Source: JBBIRT01 sp037441725
GTDB taxonomy: Bacteria; Desulfobacterota; BSN033; UBA1163
Direction: 5' to 3'
NCBI GenBank assembly: GCA_037441725.1
Contig: JBBIRT010000003.1
Coordinates: forward strand, 1-50,841
DNA length: 50,841 bases
Made by a program: the position numbers and the translations under genes
The notes under the pieces: generated by a model
The model's database searches: none
The model's input: only the letters and a program-made list of their open reading frames with translations
Told to the model about the DNA's origin: nothing
Shown here: piece after piece, positions 34,483 to 43,668 of the stretch
How positions within the stretch are numbered: position 1 is the first letter of the stretch
Layout of the letters: each line of letters starts with the position of its first letter

Positions 34483-35265
34483 ATGTTGCTTGTCATCGAT
34501 GTTGGGAATACCAATACCGTTCTGGGAGTTTATGACCAGAAAGTCCTGGTTGATCATTGGCGAATCGCTACAGAAAAGGGGAAGACTGCAGATGAGTGGG
34601 GGACCATGTTCCGTGACCTTTTCCTCTTTGATCATCTCAATATGGCAGATTTTGAAGGAGTCATTATCTCTTCCGTGGTCCCCCCTGTCCTGGATATGCT
34701 CCAAGGAATGACAGATAAATACTTCCATGTCAAACCTCTGATTGTCGGACCCGATCTTCGAACAGGAATAAAGATTATCTATAAAAATCCTTCAGAGGTA
34801 GGAGCTGACCGAATTGTCAATGCAGTGGCCGCCTACGAACGGTATAAAAGAAATTTGATCGTGGTTGACTTTGGGACGGCAACCACTTTTGATTACGTAT
34901 CCCGAAGAGGAGAATATCATGGAGGAGCGATTGCCCCTGGGATTGGGATATCGGCAGAGGCCCTATTTCAAAGAACTTCAAAATTACCCAGGGTCGAAAT
35001 CATAAAACCAAAGAAAGTGATCGGAAAGGATACGGTCCATGCCATCCAATCGGGCATCTTCTTTGGCTATGTAGGACTGGTGGACGAGATCGTCCGAAGA
35101 ATGAAGAAAGAGGTGAGATCAAACCCTAAGGTGATTGCCACCGGGGGACTGGCAGGACTTATTGCCAATGAATCAGAAACCATTGAAGAGGTCAATGAAT
35201 TTCTCACCCTTGAAGGGTTGAGAATCATCTATGAACGAAATCAGAAACAAGGGAGGAGATCATGA
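34483..35265 (+). CDS. coaX: Type III pantothenate kinase CoaX
   Basis: CoaX phosphorylates pantothenate, the first step of coenzyme A synthesis. The 260-residue ASKHA-fold kinase has DVGNTNTVLGVY at the N-terminus, the GADRIVNAVAAYERY segment, DFGTATTFDYV, GGAIAPGIGIS and VIATGGLAGLIA. Length is typical. GGGAGGG lies before the ATG. Its stop overlaps the start of the nitroreductase gene (ATGA). The birA-coaX pairing is common in bacteria. Confidence 0.95.
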   Translation: MLLVIDVGNTNTVLGVYDQKVLVDHWRIATEKGKTADEWGTMFRDLFLFDHLNMADFEGVIISSVVPPVLDMLQGMTDKYFHVKPLIVGPDLRTGIKIIYKNPSEVGADRIVNAVAAYERYKRNLIVVDFGTATTFDYVSRRGEYHGGAIAPGIGISAEALFQRTSKLPRVEIIKPKKVIGKDTVHAIQSGIFFGYVGLVDEIVRRMKKEVRSNPKVIATGGLAGLIANESETIEEVNEFLTLEGLRIIYERNQKQGRRS

Positions 35266-35828
35266 TGAACGAAACCATTAAAGTGATTAACCAAAGAAGG
35301 AGCATTCGAAAATTTAAAAAGGAACAGATCCCTGAATCCATTCTGAGGGAAATATTAAATTGTGCCCTATATGCTCCCAATGCCATGAACCAGCAGAAAT
35401 GGCATTTCACAGTAATTCAAAATCCAGCTCTTCTGGATCGAATGGTGAACATCATCAAAACAAACATCATGAATTCAGGAGTCGATTTCTTAAAGCAGAG
35501 GGCCAGCGCTCCAGATTATCACACCTTTTATCATGCTCCGACGGTAATCCTCATCTCAGGGGATGAGAACTCTCCATTTATCCAAATCAGTTGTGGAGCA
35601 GCCGCACAAAACATTGCCTTGGCCTCTGAATCATTCAATATCGGATCCTGTATCATGACTTCCTCCGCCTTCCTTTTTGCTTCAGAAGAAGGGAACAACC
35701 TGAAGAGAGAATTAGGAATTCCTGAGGGATATCAACATATCTGTACGGTTGCCCTGGGATATAAAGAGGGTCCACATCCCCCCTCCCCACCCAGGAATAA
35801 AGATGTGGTTCATTATATAAAACCTTAG
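35262..35828 (+). CDS. Nitroreductase family FMN protein
   Basis: This 188-residue member of the nitroreductase superfamily consists of FMN-dependent NAD(P)H oxidoreductases acting on nitro compounds, quinones or enones. Conserved parts are INQRRSIRKFKKEQIPESILREIL (FMN phosphate site Arg/Ser), APNAMNQQKWHF, and the C-terminal GIPEGYQHICTVALGY. It starts within the coaX stop, with GGGAGGAG upstream, so the two are coupled. The physiological substrate is unknown. The 3' end overlaps the convergent epimerase gene by four bases. Confidence 0.88.
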   Translation: MMNETIKVINQRRSIRKFKKEQIPESILREILNCALYAPNAMNQQKWHFTVIQNPALLDRMVNIIKTNIMNSGVDFLKQRASAPDYHTFYHAPTVILISGDENSPFIQISCGAAAQNIALASESFNIGSCIMTSSAFLFASEEGNNLKRELGIPEGYQHICTVALGYKEGPHPPSPPRNKDVVHYIKP

Positions 35829-36787
35829 TGGGGTCGTTCTCGTTTATACCACTCCACAAATCTATGGATCCCCTCCTCGATCTTGATACGGGGTTGGTAT
35901 TGAAGCATCCGCTTGGCTTTGGAGATATCTGCATAAGTCACAGAAACATCCCCTGGCTGGGGAGTTAAGAATTCGATCTCTGCCTTTTTATCCAAAGCCT
36001 GCTCAATCAAGTGGATCAACTCTATTAAAGAGGTGGTCTGGGACTCCCCTAAATTGTAAATCTCAAATCCTTGATGGTAACGAAGGACGCCTAAAATGCC
36101 ATCGATCAGGTCATCGATATAGGTATAATCCCTTCGAGAAGAACCATCTCCAAAAATTGGAATCTTTTTCCCTTGATCAATGAGATGGGTAAATTTATGG
36201 ATGGCCATTTCAGGCCTCTGTCTTGGACCATAGGCGGTAAAGATTCGGAGGCAAGCAATCTCTATTCCATAGAGGTGATGATAGGAATAGCAAAGAAGCT
36301 CTCCTGCCCTTTTGGTTGCTCCATAGGGTGAGATGGGTTGAAGGTTAAGGTCTTCCTCTGTAAAAGGAATCCTTTGATTTTCTCCATAAACTGAGGAAGA
36401 TGAAGCGAAGAGGAATTGATGGACCCTATACTGCTTGCAGGCCTCTAAGAGAACGAGTGTGCCACGGATGTTCACATCCTGATAGAGCAAGGGATCAGAA
36501 ATGGAGGGTCTCACTCCAGCTCGAGCTGCAAGGTGGACGATCCAATCAATTTTATCCTGTTGAAAAATTTCATGGAGTTGGTCTGAGTTTCGAATATCCC
36601 CGGGGATGAGTCTAAAGCGATTTGGAAATCTCTTGGTGATCTTCTCCACATTACCAATTTTAATATTGGGATCATAGTAGGAATCGAAGTTATCGAGGCA
36701 AATCACATGACTCCCTTCGCTCAAGAGACGCTCACAAAGATGGGAGCCAATAAATCCTGCCCCTCCAGTCACCAGGATTGAACTCAT
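35825..36787 (-). CDS. NAD-dependent sugar-nucleotide epimerase (UDP-glucuronate/UDP-glucose 4-epimerase type)
   Basis: This 320-residue extended short-chain dehydrogenase/reductase acts on nucleotide sugars for surface polysaccharide or LPS synthesis. It has the NAD fold motif VTGGAGFIGSHL, LAARAGVRPSISDP, catalytic Ser/Tyr/Lys in SSSSVYG and YGATKRAGE, and RIFTAYGPRQRPEMAI. The ARAGVR.S and GPRQRPEMA patterns resemble UDP-glucuronate 4-epimerases, but UDP-glucose 4-epimerase is possible. The start overlaps the upstream MFS gene by four bases. Confidence 0.87.
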   Translation of the reverse strand: MSSILVTGGAGFIGSHLCERLLSEGSHVICLDNFDSYYDPNIKIGNVEKITKRFPNRFRLIPGDIRNSDQLHEIFQQDKIDWIVHLAARAGVRPSISDPLLYQDVNIRGTLVLLEACKQYRVHQFLFASSSSVYGENQRIPFTEEDLNLQPISPYGATKRAGELLCYSYHHLYGIEIACLRIFTAYGPRQRPEMAIHKFTHLIDQGKKIPIFGDGSSRRDYTYIDDLIDGILGVLRYHQGFEIYNLGESQTTSLIELIHLIEQALDKKAEIEFLTPQPGDVSVTYADISKAKRMLQYQPRIKIEEGIHRFVEWYKRERPH

Positions 36788-37977
36788 TTTAACTCCATCT
36801 TTTTTTCAAGAGGATACTTTACCAATACTGTGAGGCCAAATGCAATCAAGGGTAATAAGAAGACAGATTTCATCGCCATGGGAACCCCCCAGTGATCTGC
36901 GATGACTCCTAATAGGGTTACTCCAAGCCCTCCCGCACTCATCGTAAATCCAACCATCATCCCTGAGGCCATTCCTAAATGTTGGGGAAGGAGAACTTGG
37001 CCCATGACTGTGGTGAGGGCAAAGGTTGAAATCAATACCATCCCTGAAATCCCTAAGAAAATGAATGTTAAAAAACCACTGCTTAAGTAAAAGGACACCA
37101 GAAGGGGGGTGGAAAGGGCTAAGGTGGTAGCTAAAAATTTTTTATGTCCCCATCGATCGGAAAGGGGAGCCCCCAATACCGTCCCGATGGCTCCTGCAAG
37201 CAGGAAGGTTGAAACAAGTTTTCCTGCAATCATTGGGTTACCCTTTAAATAGTTGATGTAATAGAAAGGAATGTACGTCGCCATTCCGGTTTGGGCCCAG
37301 GCTCTTAACGTCGCAATGCTGACAAGCAGAAAAAAAGAACGTTTCTGGTCTTTGGTCAAAGCCCTTTTTTCCTCCTTTTTCGCCTCCTTGTGAGCAGAAT
37401 GGACAGGAGTGGAGAGCATAGAAAGGTTAAAAAGGATGAGGATGGCGATCACAATTCCAGGAAGGATTAAACCCATTGTTCCCTTAAGGCCAAACCGAGA
37501 AGTTACAAGCGCCAGGGCCACTATTGGTCCAATGGCGATCCCAAAATTGCCCCCTACCGCAAAGATGGACATCCCTGTGGCCTTTCTATCTCCTGTGAAA
37601 AAATGGGCTGTTTTGAACCCTTCAGGATGGAAAAGCGCAATCCCGATCCCACTGAGAATAATAAAAAGGATGAGGAGAAAGTAATTGGAGACAAATCCAG
37701 AAATGGATAATCCCAAACAGGCAATGAATGGGGCCAGGGGAAGAAACCATCCGATTGGTCGCCTATCTGAGAGATGGCCAAAGAAAGGTTGGATAATGGA
37801 TGAAGCAAGATAAGAGGACATGACGATGACCCCTGACATCGTATAGGAAAGGTTCAAGGCTTCTTTGAAAAAGGGGAGGAGAGCAGGCAAGGCCCCTTGA
37901 TTGATATATGTCACCAGATGCCCGGCACTAAGGATAGCAAGCGCCTTTTTATTCAACTTCGTGGTCCCCTCATTCAT
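36784..37977 (-). CDS. MFS transporter, fosmidomycin-resistance (Fsr)-like
   Basis: This 397-residue MFS protein resembles the Fsr group: an opening LSAGHLVTYINQGALPALLPFFKEALNLSYTMSGVIV, then IIQPFFGHLSDRRPIG, GIGIALFHPEGFKTAHF, and the second-half GAPLSDRWGHKKFLA. Twelve helices are expected, with a Lys/Glu-rich linker after helix 6. The consensus promoter at 37986-38014 places the transcription start only about two bases before ATG 37977, so the mRNA is either leaderless or translated from TTG 37953, which has GAGGGGACC in front. It is coupled to the epimerase gene. Confidence 0.86.
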   Translation of the reverse strand: MNEGTTKLNKKALAILSAGHLVTYINQGALPALLPFFKEALNLSYTMSGVIVMSSYLASSIIQPFFGHLSDRRPIGWFLPLAPFIACLGLSISGFVSNYFLLILFIILSGIGIALFHPEGFKTAHFFTGDRKATGMSIFAVGGNFGIAIGPIVALALVTSRFGLKGTMGLILPGIVIAILILFNLSMLSTPVHSAHKEAKKEEKRALTKDQKRSFFLLVSIATLRAWAQTGMATYIPFYYINYLKGNPMIAGKLVSTFLLAGAIGTVLGAPLSDRWGHKKFLATTLALSTPLLVSFYLSSGFLTFIFLGISGMVLISTFALTTVMGQVLLPQHLGMASGMMVGFTMSAGGLGVTLLGVIADHWGVPMAMKSVFLLPLIAFGLTVLVKYPLEKKMELK

Positions 37978-37985
37978 AAGGACTA

Positions 37986-38014
37986 ATTATCAATGATCCT
38001 TTTTTCCTTGTCAA
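37986..38014 (-). promoter_or_regulatory. Consensus promoter of the MFS-epimerase pair
   Basis: Minus-strand TTGACA (38014-38009) and GATAAT (37991-37986) with exactly 17 bases between. The predicted start near 37979 is almost at the annotated start codon. Confidence 0.65.
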
Positions 38015-38064
38015 TCCATAGACATTTGACTATTTTTTGATTATGATAAAGATGGGAGGGAGAG

Positions 38065-38838
38065 ATGAAAATCGCTATTTCAGGAAAGGGAGGGGTTGGA
38101 AAGACAACCCTGGCTGGGGTGATGGCAAGGATTTTAGCCCATCAAGGTCGAAAGGTACTTGCTATTGATGCCGACCCTGATTCCAATTTAGCCTCGGCCA
38201 TTGGTCTTCCCCAAGAGGCTCTTTCCAAACTCAAACCCATTGCTTCGATGACCTCGATGATAGAAGAAAGAACAGGGGCAAAAAAAGGGGGGTTTGGATC
38301 CCTATTTAGGCTCAATCCAAAAGTGGATGATATCCCTGATGAAATGGGAGTGAATCATCAGGGAATCAAACTTCTTCTCTTAGGTTGTATCCCTCAGGGA
38401 GGAGGAGGTTGCTTCTGCCCTGAGAATGTCCTTTTGAAAAACTTGATCCACCATCTCCTGGTCAAAAGGGATGAGGCTTTGATCATTGATATGGAGGCAG
38501 GTTTGGAACACTTAGGAAGAGGAAGCACAGGAAAGGTGGATGCCCTCATCATTGTTGTGGAACCCGGGCAAAGGGCCTTGAACACCGCAAGGCAGATTAA
38601 AAAATTGGGTGAGGATTTAAACATCAAGAGAATGATGATTGTTGGAAATAAGGTCGCCTCGGAAGAAGACAGACGACTTATCGAAAGAGAGCTTTCTGAT
38701 TTTCCTGTCTTAGGCCATATGAGTTTTAATCCTGAGATCATGAGGGCAGATAAGGAGGGGAAATCTCCCTACGATGTGGATGATCAAATAAAAGAAGAAG
38801 TAGGGGCTATCCTCATGGAATTGGAGAAAAGGATCTAA
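38065..38838 (+). CDS. CooC-type nickel-insertion ATPase
   Basis: This 257-residue SIMIBI-class P-loop ATPase related to CooC/AcsF helps load nickel into carbon monoxide dehydrogenase or acetyl-CoA synthase. It has a deviant Walker A at the start (SGKGGVGKTT), DADPDSNLA, the metal-binding pair Cys116/Cys118 in GGGCFCPEN, and IDMEAGLEHLGRGSTGKVD. All are typical of CooC rather than MinD. GGGAGGGAG precedes the ATG. No CODH/ACS subunit gene is in the window, so the target enzyme is presumably elsewhere. Confidence 0.87.
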   Translation: MKIAISGKGGVGKTTLAGVMARILAHQGRKVLAIDADPDSNLASAIGLPQEALSKLKPIASMTSMIEERTGAKKGGFGSLFRLNPKVDDIPDEMGVNHQGIKLLLLGCIPQGGGGCFCPENVLLKNLIHHLLVKRDEALIIDMEAGLEHLGRGSTGKVDALIIVVEPGQRALNTARQIKKLGEDLNIKRMMIVGNKVASEEDRRLIERELSDFPVLGHMSFNPEIMRADKEGKSPYDVDDQIKEEVGAILMELEKRI

Positions 38839-38849
38839 AGGATCAGTTT

Positions 38850-39563
38850 ATGATTCGAACGATTTGGGTTTGGTCTTCTATTGTGGTGGCCACATTGATC
38901 TTGGGGATTTTGGCCTTTTTTACCTTTCCTTTTGACCGCAAAGGAAGGATCGTTCATCTCTACGCAAGGCTTTGGGGAAAGATTGCTCTTAAGGTAAACC
39001 GGGTCAGGGTAAACATTGAAGGGATAGAAAGGCTTAATGGAAAGGGCCCCTATCTCTTCATGTCAAACCATCAGGGGTACTATGATGTCTTTGCGTTACT
39101 GGGCTATTTGCCTTATCAGTTCAAATGGTTAGTTAAGAAGGAGCTCTTTTCCATACCCTTCTTCAACTGGACCATGGCGGCGGCAGGTTATATCAGTCTT
39201 GACCGCAAGGGAGGGCGTGACACAGTGAAGGCCTTAAACCAAGCTTTACAAAAGATTCAGGAGGGAATGTCGGTGGTCATTTTCCCTGAGGGATCGAGGA
39301 GTCCGGATGGCTCTATCCAACCCTTTAAGAAAGGGGGATTTTCCCTAGCCATCAAATCCCAAGTTCCGATTGTGCCAATAGCCATCAGTGGAAGCCGGGA
39401 CATCATGCCCAAAGGAAAATTCACTACGACCCGAGGAGAGATTCGAATCCTGGTGGATCATCCCATTGAGATTAAAACCTGTTCACTAAGGGAGAGAGAA
39501 TCCTTAATGCGACAGGTGAGAGAAACGATCGACCATAACTTCAAGTTGATCTCCCAAAGATAG
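38850..39563 (+). CDS. plsC: 1-acyl-sn-glycerol-3-phosphate acyltransferase
   Basis: This 237-residue membrane-associated acyltransferase acylates lysophosphatidic acid to phosphatidic acid in phospholipid synthesis. It has an N-terminal hydrophobic anchor (about residues 6-27), the HX4D catalytic motif in SNHQGYYDVF, substrate-site FPEGSRSPDG, and VPIVPIAISGSRDIM. Length is normal for PlsC. It lies between cooC and ftsK with short gaps; AAAGGATC precedes the ATG. Specificity for this or a related acyl acceptor cannot be separated by sequence alone. Confidence 0.9.
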   Translation: MIRTIWVWSSIVVATLILGILAFFTFPFDRKGRIVHLYARLWGKIALKVNRVRVNIEGIERLNGKGPYLFMSNHQGYYDVFALLGYLPYQFKWLVKKELFSIPFFNWTMAAAGYISLDRKGGRDTVKALNQALQKIQEGMSVVIFPEGSRSPDGSIQPFKKGGFSLAIKSQVPIVPIAISGSRDIMPKGKFTTTRGEIRILVDHPIEIKTCSLRERESLMRQVRETIDHNFKLISQR

Positions 39564-39580
39564 CAAGAGGAGAGGCCATC

Positions 39581-41818
39581 ATGGAGGACTCGATCAAAGA
39601 AAAACTAAAGAGAGAGATTTTAGGGATTTCTTTATTGGCCATTGGCCTCTTTCTCTTCTTGAGTTTGATCTCCTACCATCCAATGGATCCCTCCTTTTTC
39701 ACTTACGTCTCACCAAAAGTCAAGGAGATTCATAACTGGATGGGGGTAGTAGGAGCTTACCTCTCCTCTCTTCTCTTCCAGGGATTCGGCTTTCCTGCTT
39801 TTCTAATCTCGTTTGGGATGATCATCTTTGCGATCAGTTTCATCTTCCACTGGGAGTGGAAATATTTCTCTTTAAGAGTCATGGGTTGGCTCGTCATCTT
39901 GATTGCAGCCTCATCCTTCTCCAGTTTATGGTTGAGCCCTATTCGATTTTATCACCAAACCCTCTTGATGGGAGGATTTATTGGAGAGATATTTTCGAGA
40001 AGTCTGGTCTATTATTTCAATCGTCCAGGGGCCACCATCCTATTATCCTTGGTTTTGATCGTGGCTTTTGTATTAGGAACAGGAATCTCTTTTATCTCCC
40101 TAATAACCCATACAGGAAAGTCTATTCAGAAAATCATGGAGAAGATCGATACCCTTAAAACGATTCGAAAGGAGCGGGGGGAGAGGAAGAAAAAATTGGT
40201 AAAACAGAGGCAAGAAAAGATCGAGGGAAAAGAGGATATTCCCTTGGTGGTTGATAAACCTTCTCCTCCTAAAGCTCCCAAGAGAGAAGAGATACCGAAA
40301 CAAGAGGTATTCGATTTTATAGAATCTCCTAAGAGCTTTCAGCTCCCACCCGTTTCTTTGCTTGAGGCTGAGATTGAGAAAAGACAGAAAATTGACCGGG
40401 AAAGCTTGATCATGAATTCTCGGATTTTGGAGAAGAAACTCCTGGATTATGGGGTAGAAGGGAAAGTGGTAGAGGTAAGGCCAGGTCCTGTGATCACGGT
40501 CTATGAATTCGAGCCTGCTCCTGGAGTGAAGGTCAGTCGGATTGTCAATCTTTCAGATGACCTGGCTTTGGCCTTGAGTGCCCTTTCCATCCGTATCGTC
40601 GCCCCCATCCCAGGGAAATCTGTGGTTGGGATTGAAGTCCCAAATACCAATAGGGAAACGGTTTACCTCAAAGAGATCATCGATTCAGAAAATTTCCGTA
40701 ATTTTAAATCAAAACTCTGTTTCGGACTGGGTAAGGACATCTCAGGAGAACCCTTTGTCGTCGATCTTGCCAGGATGCCCCATCTCCTGGTGGCAGGGTC
40801 AACCGGTTCTGGAAAAAGCGTCTCAATCAATGCAATGATCTGTAGCATCCTATTTAAGGCCACCCCAGAGGAAGTGCGTTTCCTCATGATTGATCCCAAA
40901 ATGCTGGAGCTATCTGATTATGAAGGTATCCCTCATCTCTTACTTCCTGTTGTCACCAACCCCAAAAAGGCAGCAATTGCCCTTAAATGGCTGGTCGAAG
41001 AAATGGAGCGGAGGTACTCGGTCTTAGCAGAAAAAGGGGTGAGAAATATTGAACATTATCATCAGAGGATGGAAAAGGAATTGAAAGAGAAGGGTAAGGT
41101 CTACAAACGGAAGGGTGACCTCTTGGAAGGCGATGAAGAGAAAGCAAGAGAGCCGATGGAGAGGCTTCCTTATATTGTTGTGGTAATCGATGAATTAGCA
41201 GACCTGATGATGATCTCATCGAAAGAGGTGGAGGAATCCATTACGCGGCTGGCGCAGATGGCAAGGGCTGTTGGCATCCACCTCATCCTTGCCACCCAAC
41301 GCCCCTCTGTAGATGTCCTCACAGGAATCATTAAAGCAAACTTTCCTGCTCGGATCTCTTTTCAGGTCACCTCTAAAGTGGACTCACGAACGATTCTGGA
41401 TACCATTGGAGCAGAGCATCTTCTTGGAGCAGGGGATATGCTCTTTCTCCCTCCAGGTAGCTCAAAATTGATTCGTCTCCATGGAGCTTTTGTATCTGGC
41501 CAAGAGATTAAACGGGTCGTTGAATTCCTAAAAAAGCAGGGGAAACCTTCCTACTTAGATCCCTCCATCCTTGCGGAAGAAAAGAAGGAGAAAGGGACCA
41601 CTCCAGGGGAAGAGGATGAATATGATGAGAAATATGATGAGGCAGTGGCCTTTGTGGCTGAAACCGGCCAGGCATCGATCTCCCTCATCCAGAGGCGATT
41701 TCGCATTGGGTACAATCGTGCAGCCCGAATCATAGAAAAGATGGAGGAGGAAGGGGTGGTGGGACCATCTGACGGAATCAAACCCCGAGAGGTCCTGGTA
41801 AAAAAGATCGAACCATAA
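39581..41818 (+). CDS. ftsK: DNA translocase FtsK/SpoIIIE
   Basis: This membrane-anchored motor pumps chromosome ends through the division septum. The 745-residue protein has four to five TM helices in the first 170 residues, a short charged linker (about 190-260), and the alpha-beta motor domain with Walker A GSTGSGKS (406-413), Walker B VVVIDELADLMM and ATQRPSVDVLTG. The C-terminal gamma winged helix (from DEKYDEAVAFVAETGQAS) reads orienting sequences. The linker is much shorter than in E. coli FtsK, giving a SpoIIIE-like size. Confidence 0.95.
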   Translation: MEDSIKEKLKREILGISLLAIGLFLFLSLISYHPMDPSFFTYVSPKVKEIHNWMGVVGAYLSSLLFQGFGFPAFLISFGMIIFAISFIFHWEWKYFSLRVMGWLVILIAASSFSSLWLSPIRFYHQTLLMGGFIGEIFSRSLVYYFNRPGATILLSLVLIVAFVLGTGISFISLITHTGKSIQKIMEKIDTLKTIRKERGERKKKLVKQRQEKIEGKEDIPLVVDKPSPPKAPKREEIPKQEVFDFIESPKSFQLPPVSLLEAEIEKRQKIDRESLIMNSRILEKKLLDYGVEGKVVEVRPGPVITVYEFEPAPGVKVSRIVNLSDDLALALSALSIRIVAPIPGKSVVGIEVPNTNRETVYLKEIIDSENFRNFKSKLCFGLGKDISGEPFVVDLARMPHLLVAGSTGSGKSVSINAMICSILFKATPEEVRFLMIDPKMLELSDYEGIPHLLLPVVTNPKKAAIALKWLVEEMERRYSVLAEKGVRNIEHYHQRMEKELKEKGKVYKRKGDLLEGDEEKAREPMERLPYIVVVIDELADLMMISSKEVEESITRLAQMARAVGIHLILATQRPSVDVLTGIIKANFPARISFQVTSKVDSRTILDTIGAEHLLGAGDMLFLPPGSSKLIRLHGAFVSGQEIKRVVEFLKKQGKPSYLDPSILAEEKKEKGTTPGEEDEYDEKYDEAVAFVAETGQASISLIQRRFRIGYNRAARIIEKMEEEGVVGPSDGIKPREVLVKKIEP

Positions 41819-41878
41819 AGGATAATTCCATAGACAATGGATGATAAGCCATGAATCATAAATAATCAATTGTATAAC

Positions 41879-41990
41879 GTTCATTGTTCAAAGTTCATTG
41901 TTCAAGGTTCATCGTTCAAGGTTCATCGTTTATGGTTCATCGTTTATGGTTCATCGTTTAAAGTTCATCATTTGAGGTTCATCATTCAGG
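41879..41990 (+). repeat. 14-bp tandem repeat array (8 units)
   Basis: Eight consecutive 14-base units occupy the gap between ftsK and lolA. Each starts GTTCAT, with consensus GTTCATCGTTCAAG; variation is mostly in the last six bases (units end CAAA, CAAG, TATG, TAAA, TGAG, CAGG). The unit is not a multiple of three and is not translated. It looks like a minisatellite. Confidence 0.92.
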
Positions 41991-42030
41991 ATTGACCTTC
42001 AGGGTTAATGAATGAAAGAGGTTAGCAAAC

Positions 42031-42702
42031 ATGAGACCAAGGTTCTCTTCGATTTTCTTCATAGCAATGCTATTCTCCTTATTCCCTTTTTCATCAGGCC
42101 TTTGTATCACAGGGGAAGGGATATTGGCTGAGATTCAGAATAGATATGAGAAGACCAACGATTTTGAAGCCCACTTTACTCAGGAATATATTACAAAAAT
42201 AATGAGACCCTCCCATCGTGGGGAGGGAAAGGTCTATTTTAAGAAGAAAGGGATGATGCGATGGGATTATACAACCCCAAACCAGAAGCTTATCTCTGAT
42301 GGTCATACTCTTTGGTACTATCAGCCTGAAGAAAAACAAGTTCTCATTTCAGATGTCTCTAGTATATTCAATGAGAAAACTCCCCTGGCCTTCTTAGCTG
42401 GGAAAGGAAATCTCCATCGAGAATTTAATCTTCTCAACCTGAATGAATCCACTTCTCAAAAAGGGGATTACTACATCATTGAATTGGCTCCCAAGGAAAT
42501 CCTTACGACGGTAAAGAGGTTAACCCTATTGGTTGACAAAAAGACGCTTTATGTCCTGCAGGCTGATGTCTTTGATGAATTGGGGAATGTGACCCGGACC
42601 CGATTTGAAGAGATCAAAACCAATCTGGGACTTTCCGATTCACTCTTCCATTTTAGCATTCCCCAGGGGACAGAAGTCATCAAGATGCAAGGAGCTCAGT
42701 AA
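42031..42702 (+). CDS. lolA: Outer-membrane lipoprotein carrier protein LolA
   Basis: LolA is the periplasmic chaperone that carries lipoproteins from LolCDE to the outer membrane. The 223-residue precursor has a signal peptide (MRPRFSSIFFIAMLFSLFPFSS). The mature protein has the family pattern EIQNRYEKTNDFEAHFTQEY, GKVYFKKKGMMRWDY, SDGHTLWYYQPEEKQV, and the C-terminal FEEIKTNLGLSDSLFHFSIPQGTEVI. Its presence implies an outer membrane, consistent with the lipoproteins at 28961-29774. It follows ftsK, a frequent neighbour in proteobacteria. Confidence 0.92.
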   Translation: MRPRFSSIFFIAMLFSLFPFSSGLCITGEGILAEIQNRYEKTNDFEAHFTQEYITKIMRPSHRGEGKVYFKKKGMMRWDYTTPNQKLISDGHTLWYYQPEEKQVLISDVSSIFNEKTPLAFLAGKGNLHREFNLLNLNESTSQKGDYYIIELAPKEILTTVKRLTLLVDKKTLYVLQADVFDELGNVTRTRFEEIKTNLGLSDSLFHFSIPQGTEVIKMQGAQ

Positions 42703-42778
42703 TCAATTCTTAACAGAAAGAAGGGATTCCCTTCAAGCTATTGGAATTTGACTTTAAGGATTTGAGATTTATTCCTAT

Positions 42779-43582
42779 ATGCCTCTTTATTCAACCCATG
42801 CGATTGTGATCCGTTCCATCCATTATGGTGAATCTGATAAGATCGTAACCTTTTTTACGAAAGACTATGGCAAGCTGAAGGGCATTGCCAAAGGTGCGAG
42901 GAGGAGTAAGAAACGTTTTCAGAATGCCCTGAGCCTCTTTTCTCATCTTCGCCTGATCTTTTTTGATCGGGAAGGAATGGGGTTGGTTAGGGCTGAAAGT
43001 TGTGATCTTCTTCATCCCTTCCCAAAAATCAAAGAGAACCTCAAGAAAATCCTCTACGGAAACTACTATTTAGAATTGACAAACGAGATGGCTGGAGAAC
43101 GGGAGCCGAACCAGGGGGCCTTTGAATTACTTCTCTCATTTTTATTAAACCTTGAAGAAACACCGCCTCAGGAAGAACAATTGAGGATCTTTGAAATCCA
43201 GATGCTCAACCTCTTTGGCTATCGACCCAATATGAAGAAGTGTAACCTCTGTAATAGGAGATGGGAGGAGTTGAGAGAGATTCCAATTTTCTTCTCCCAT
43301 GAAAGAGGAGCTTTGATCTGTGAAGGTTGCTCTCAGAAGTGGAATAATCTCATCCCCCTTTCCATCGGAACTGCCCGACTCATTGATAAGATCTCCCAAA
43401 CAGAATTATCCAAGCTCCAAAGGCTGGGATTCACATACCAAGCTCTATCTGAATGTCGAGAAATCCTTCCCAAATTTATCAGTTATCAATTGGGGAAGGA
43501 ACTAAAATCGCTCAAGGCATTGAGAGAAATTAAGATCATTCCCTTTCCTTCCAAGTCGATAAAAGAAGGGGAGAGCCCTTGA
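42779..43582 (+). CDS. recO: DNA repair protein RecO
   Basis: RecO mediates RecA loading on gapped DNA together with RecR. The 267-residue protein has an N-terminal OB fold (THAIVIRSIHYGESDKIVTFFTKDYGKLKGIAKGAR), a helical middle, and a zinc-finger segment with CNLC and CEGC cysteine pairs (KCNLCNRRW ... ALICEGCSQKW). Length is typical. The ribosome site is weak and lies in the short gap after lolA. glyQ follows after 86 bases. Confidence 0.93.
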   Translation: MPLYSTHAIVIRSIHYGESDKIVTFFTKDYGKLKGIAKGARRSKKRFQNALSLFSHLRLIFFDREGMGLVRAESCDLLHPFPKIKENLKKILYGNYYLELTNEMAGEREPNQGAFELLLSFLLNLEETPPQEEQLRIFEIQMLNLFGYRPNMKKCNLCNRRWEELREIPIFFSHERGALICEGCSQKWNNLIPLSIGTARLIDKISQTELSKLQRLGFTYQALSECREILPKFISYQLGKELKSLKALREIKIIPFPSKSIKEGESP

Positions 43583-43668
43583 TTTGAAGAGGGGGATAGG
43601 AGGGATGAGGGTTGACATCTTTGATCAAAACATGCTAAACCCTTCTTCATTGAATAAGAGGTGGAGGG

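Noticed and set aside
43583..43668. Possible T-box leader before glyQ
   Set aside because: The gap is only 86 bases and shows no specifier/antiterminator structure.
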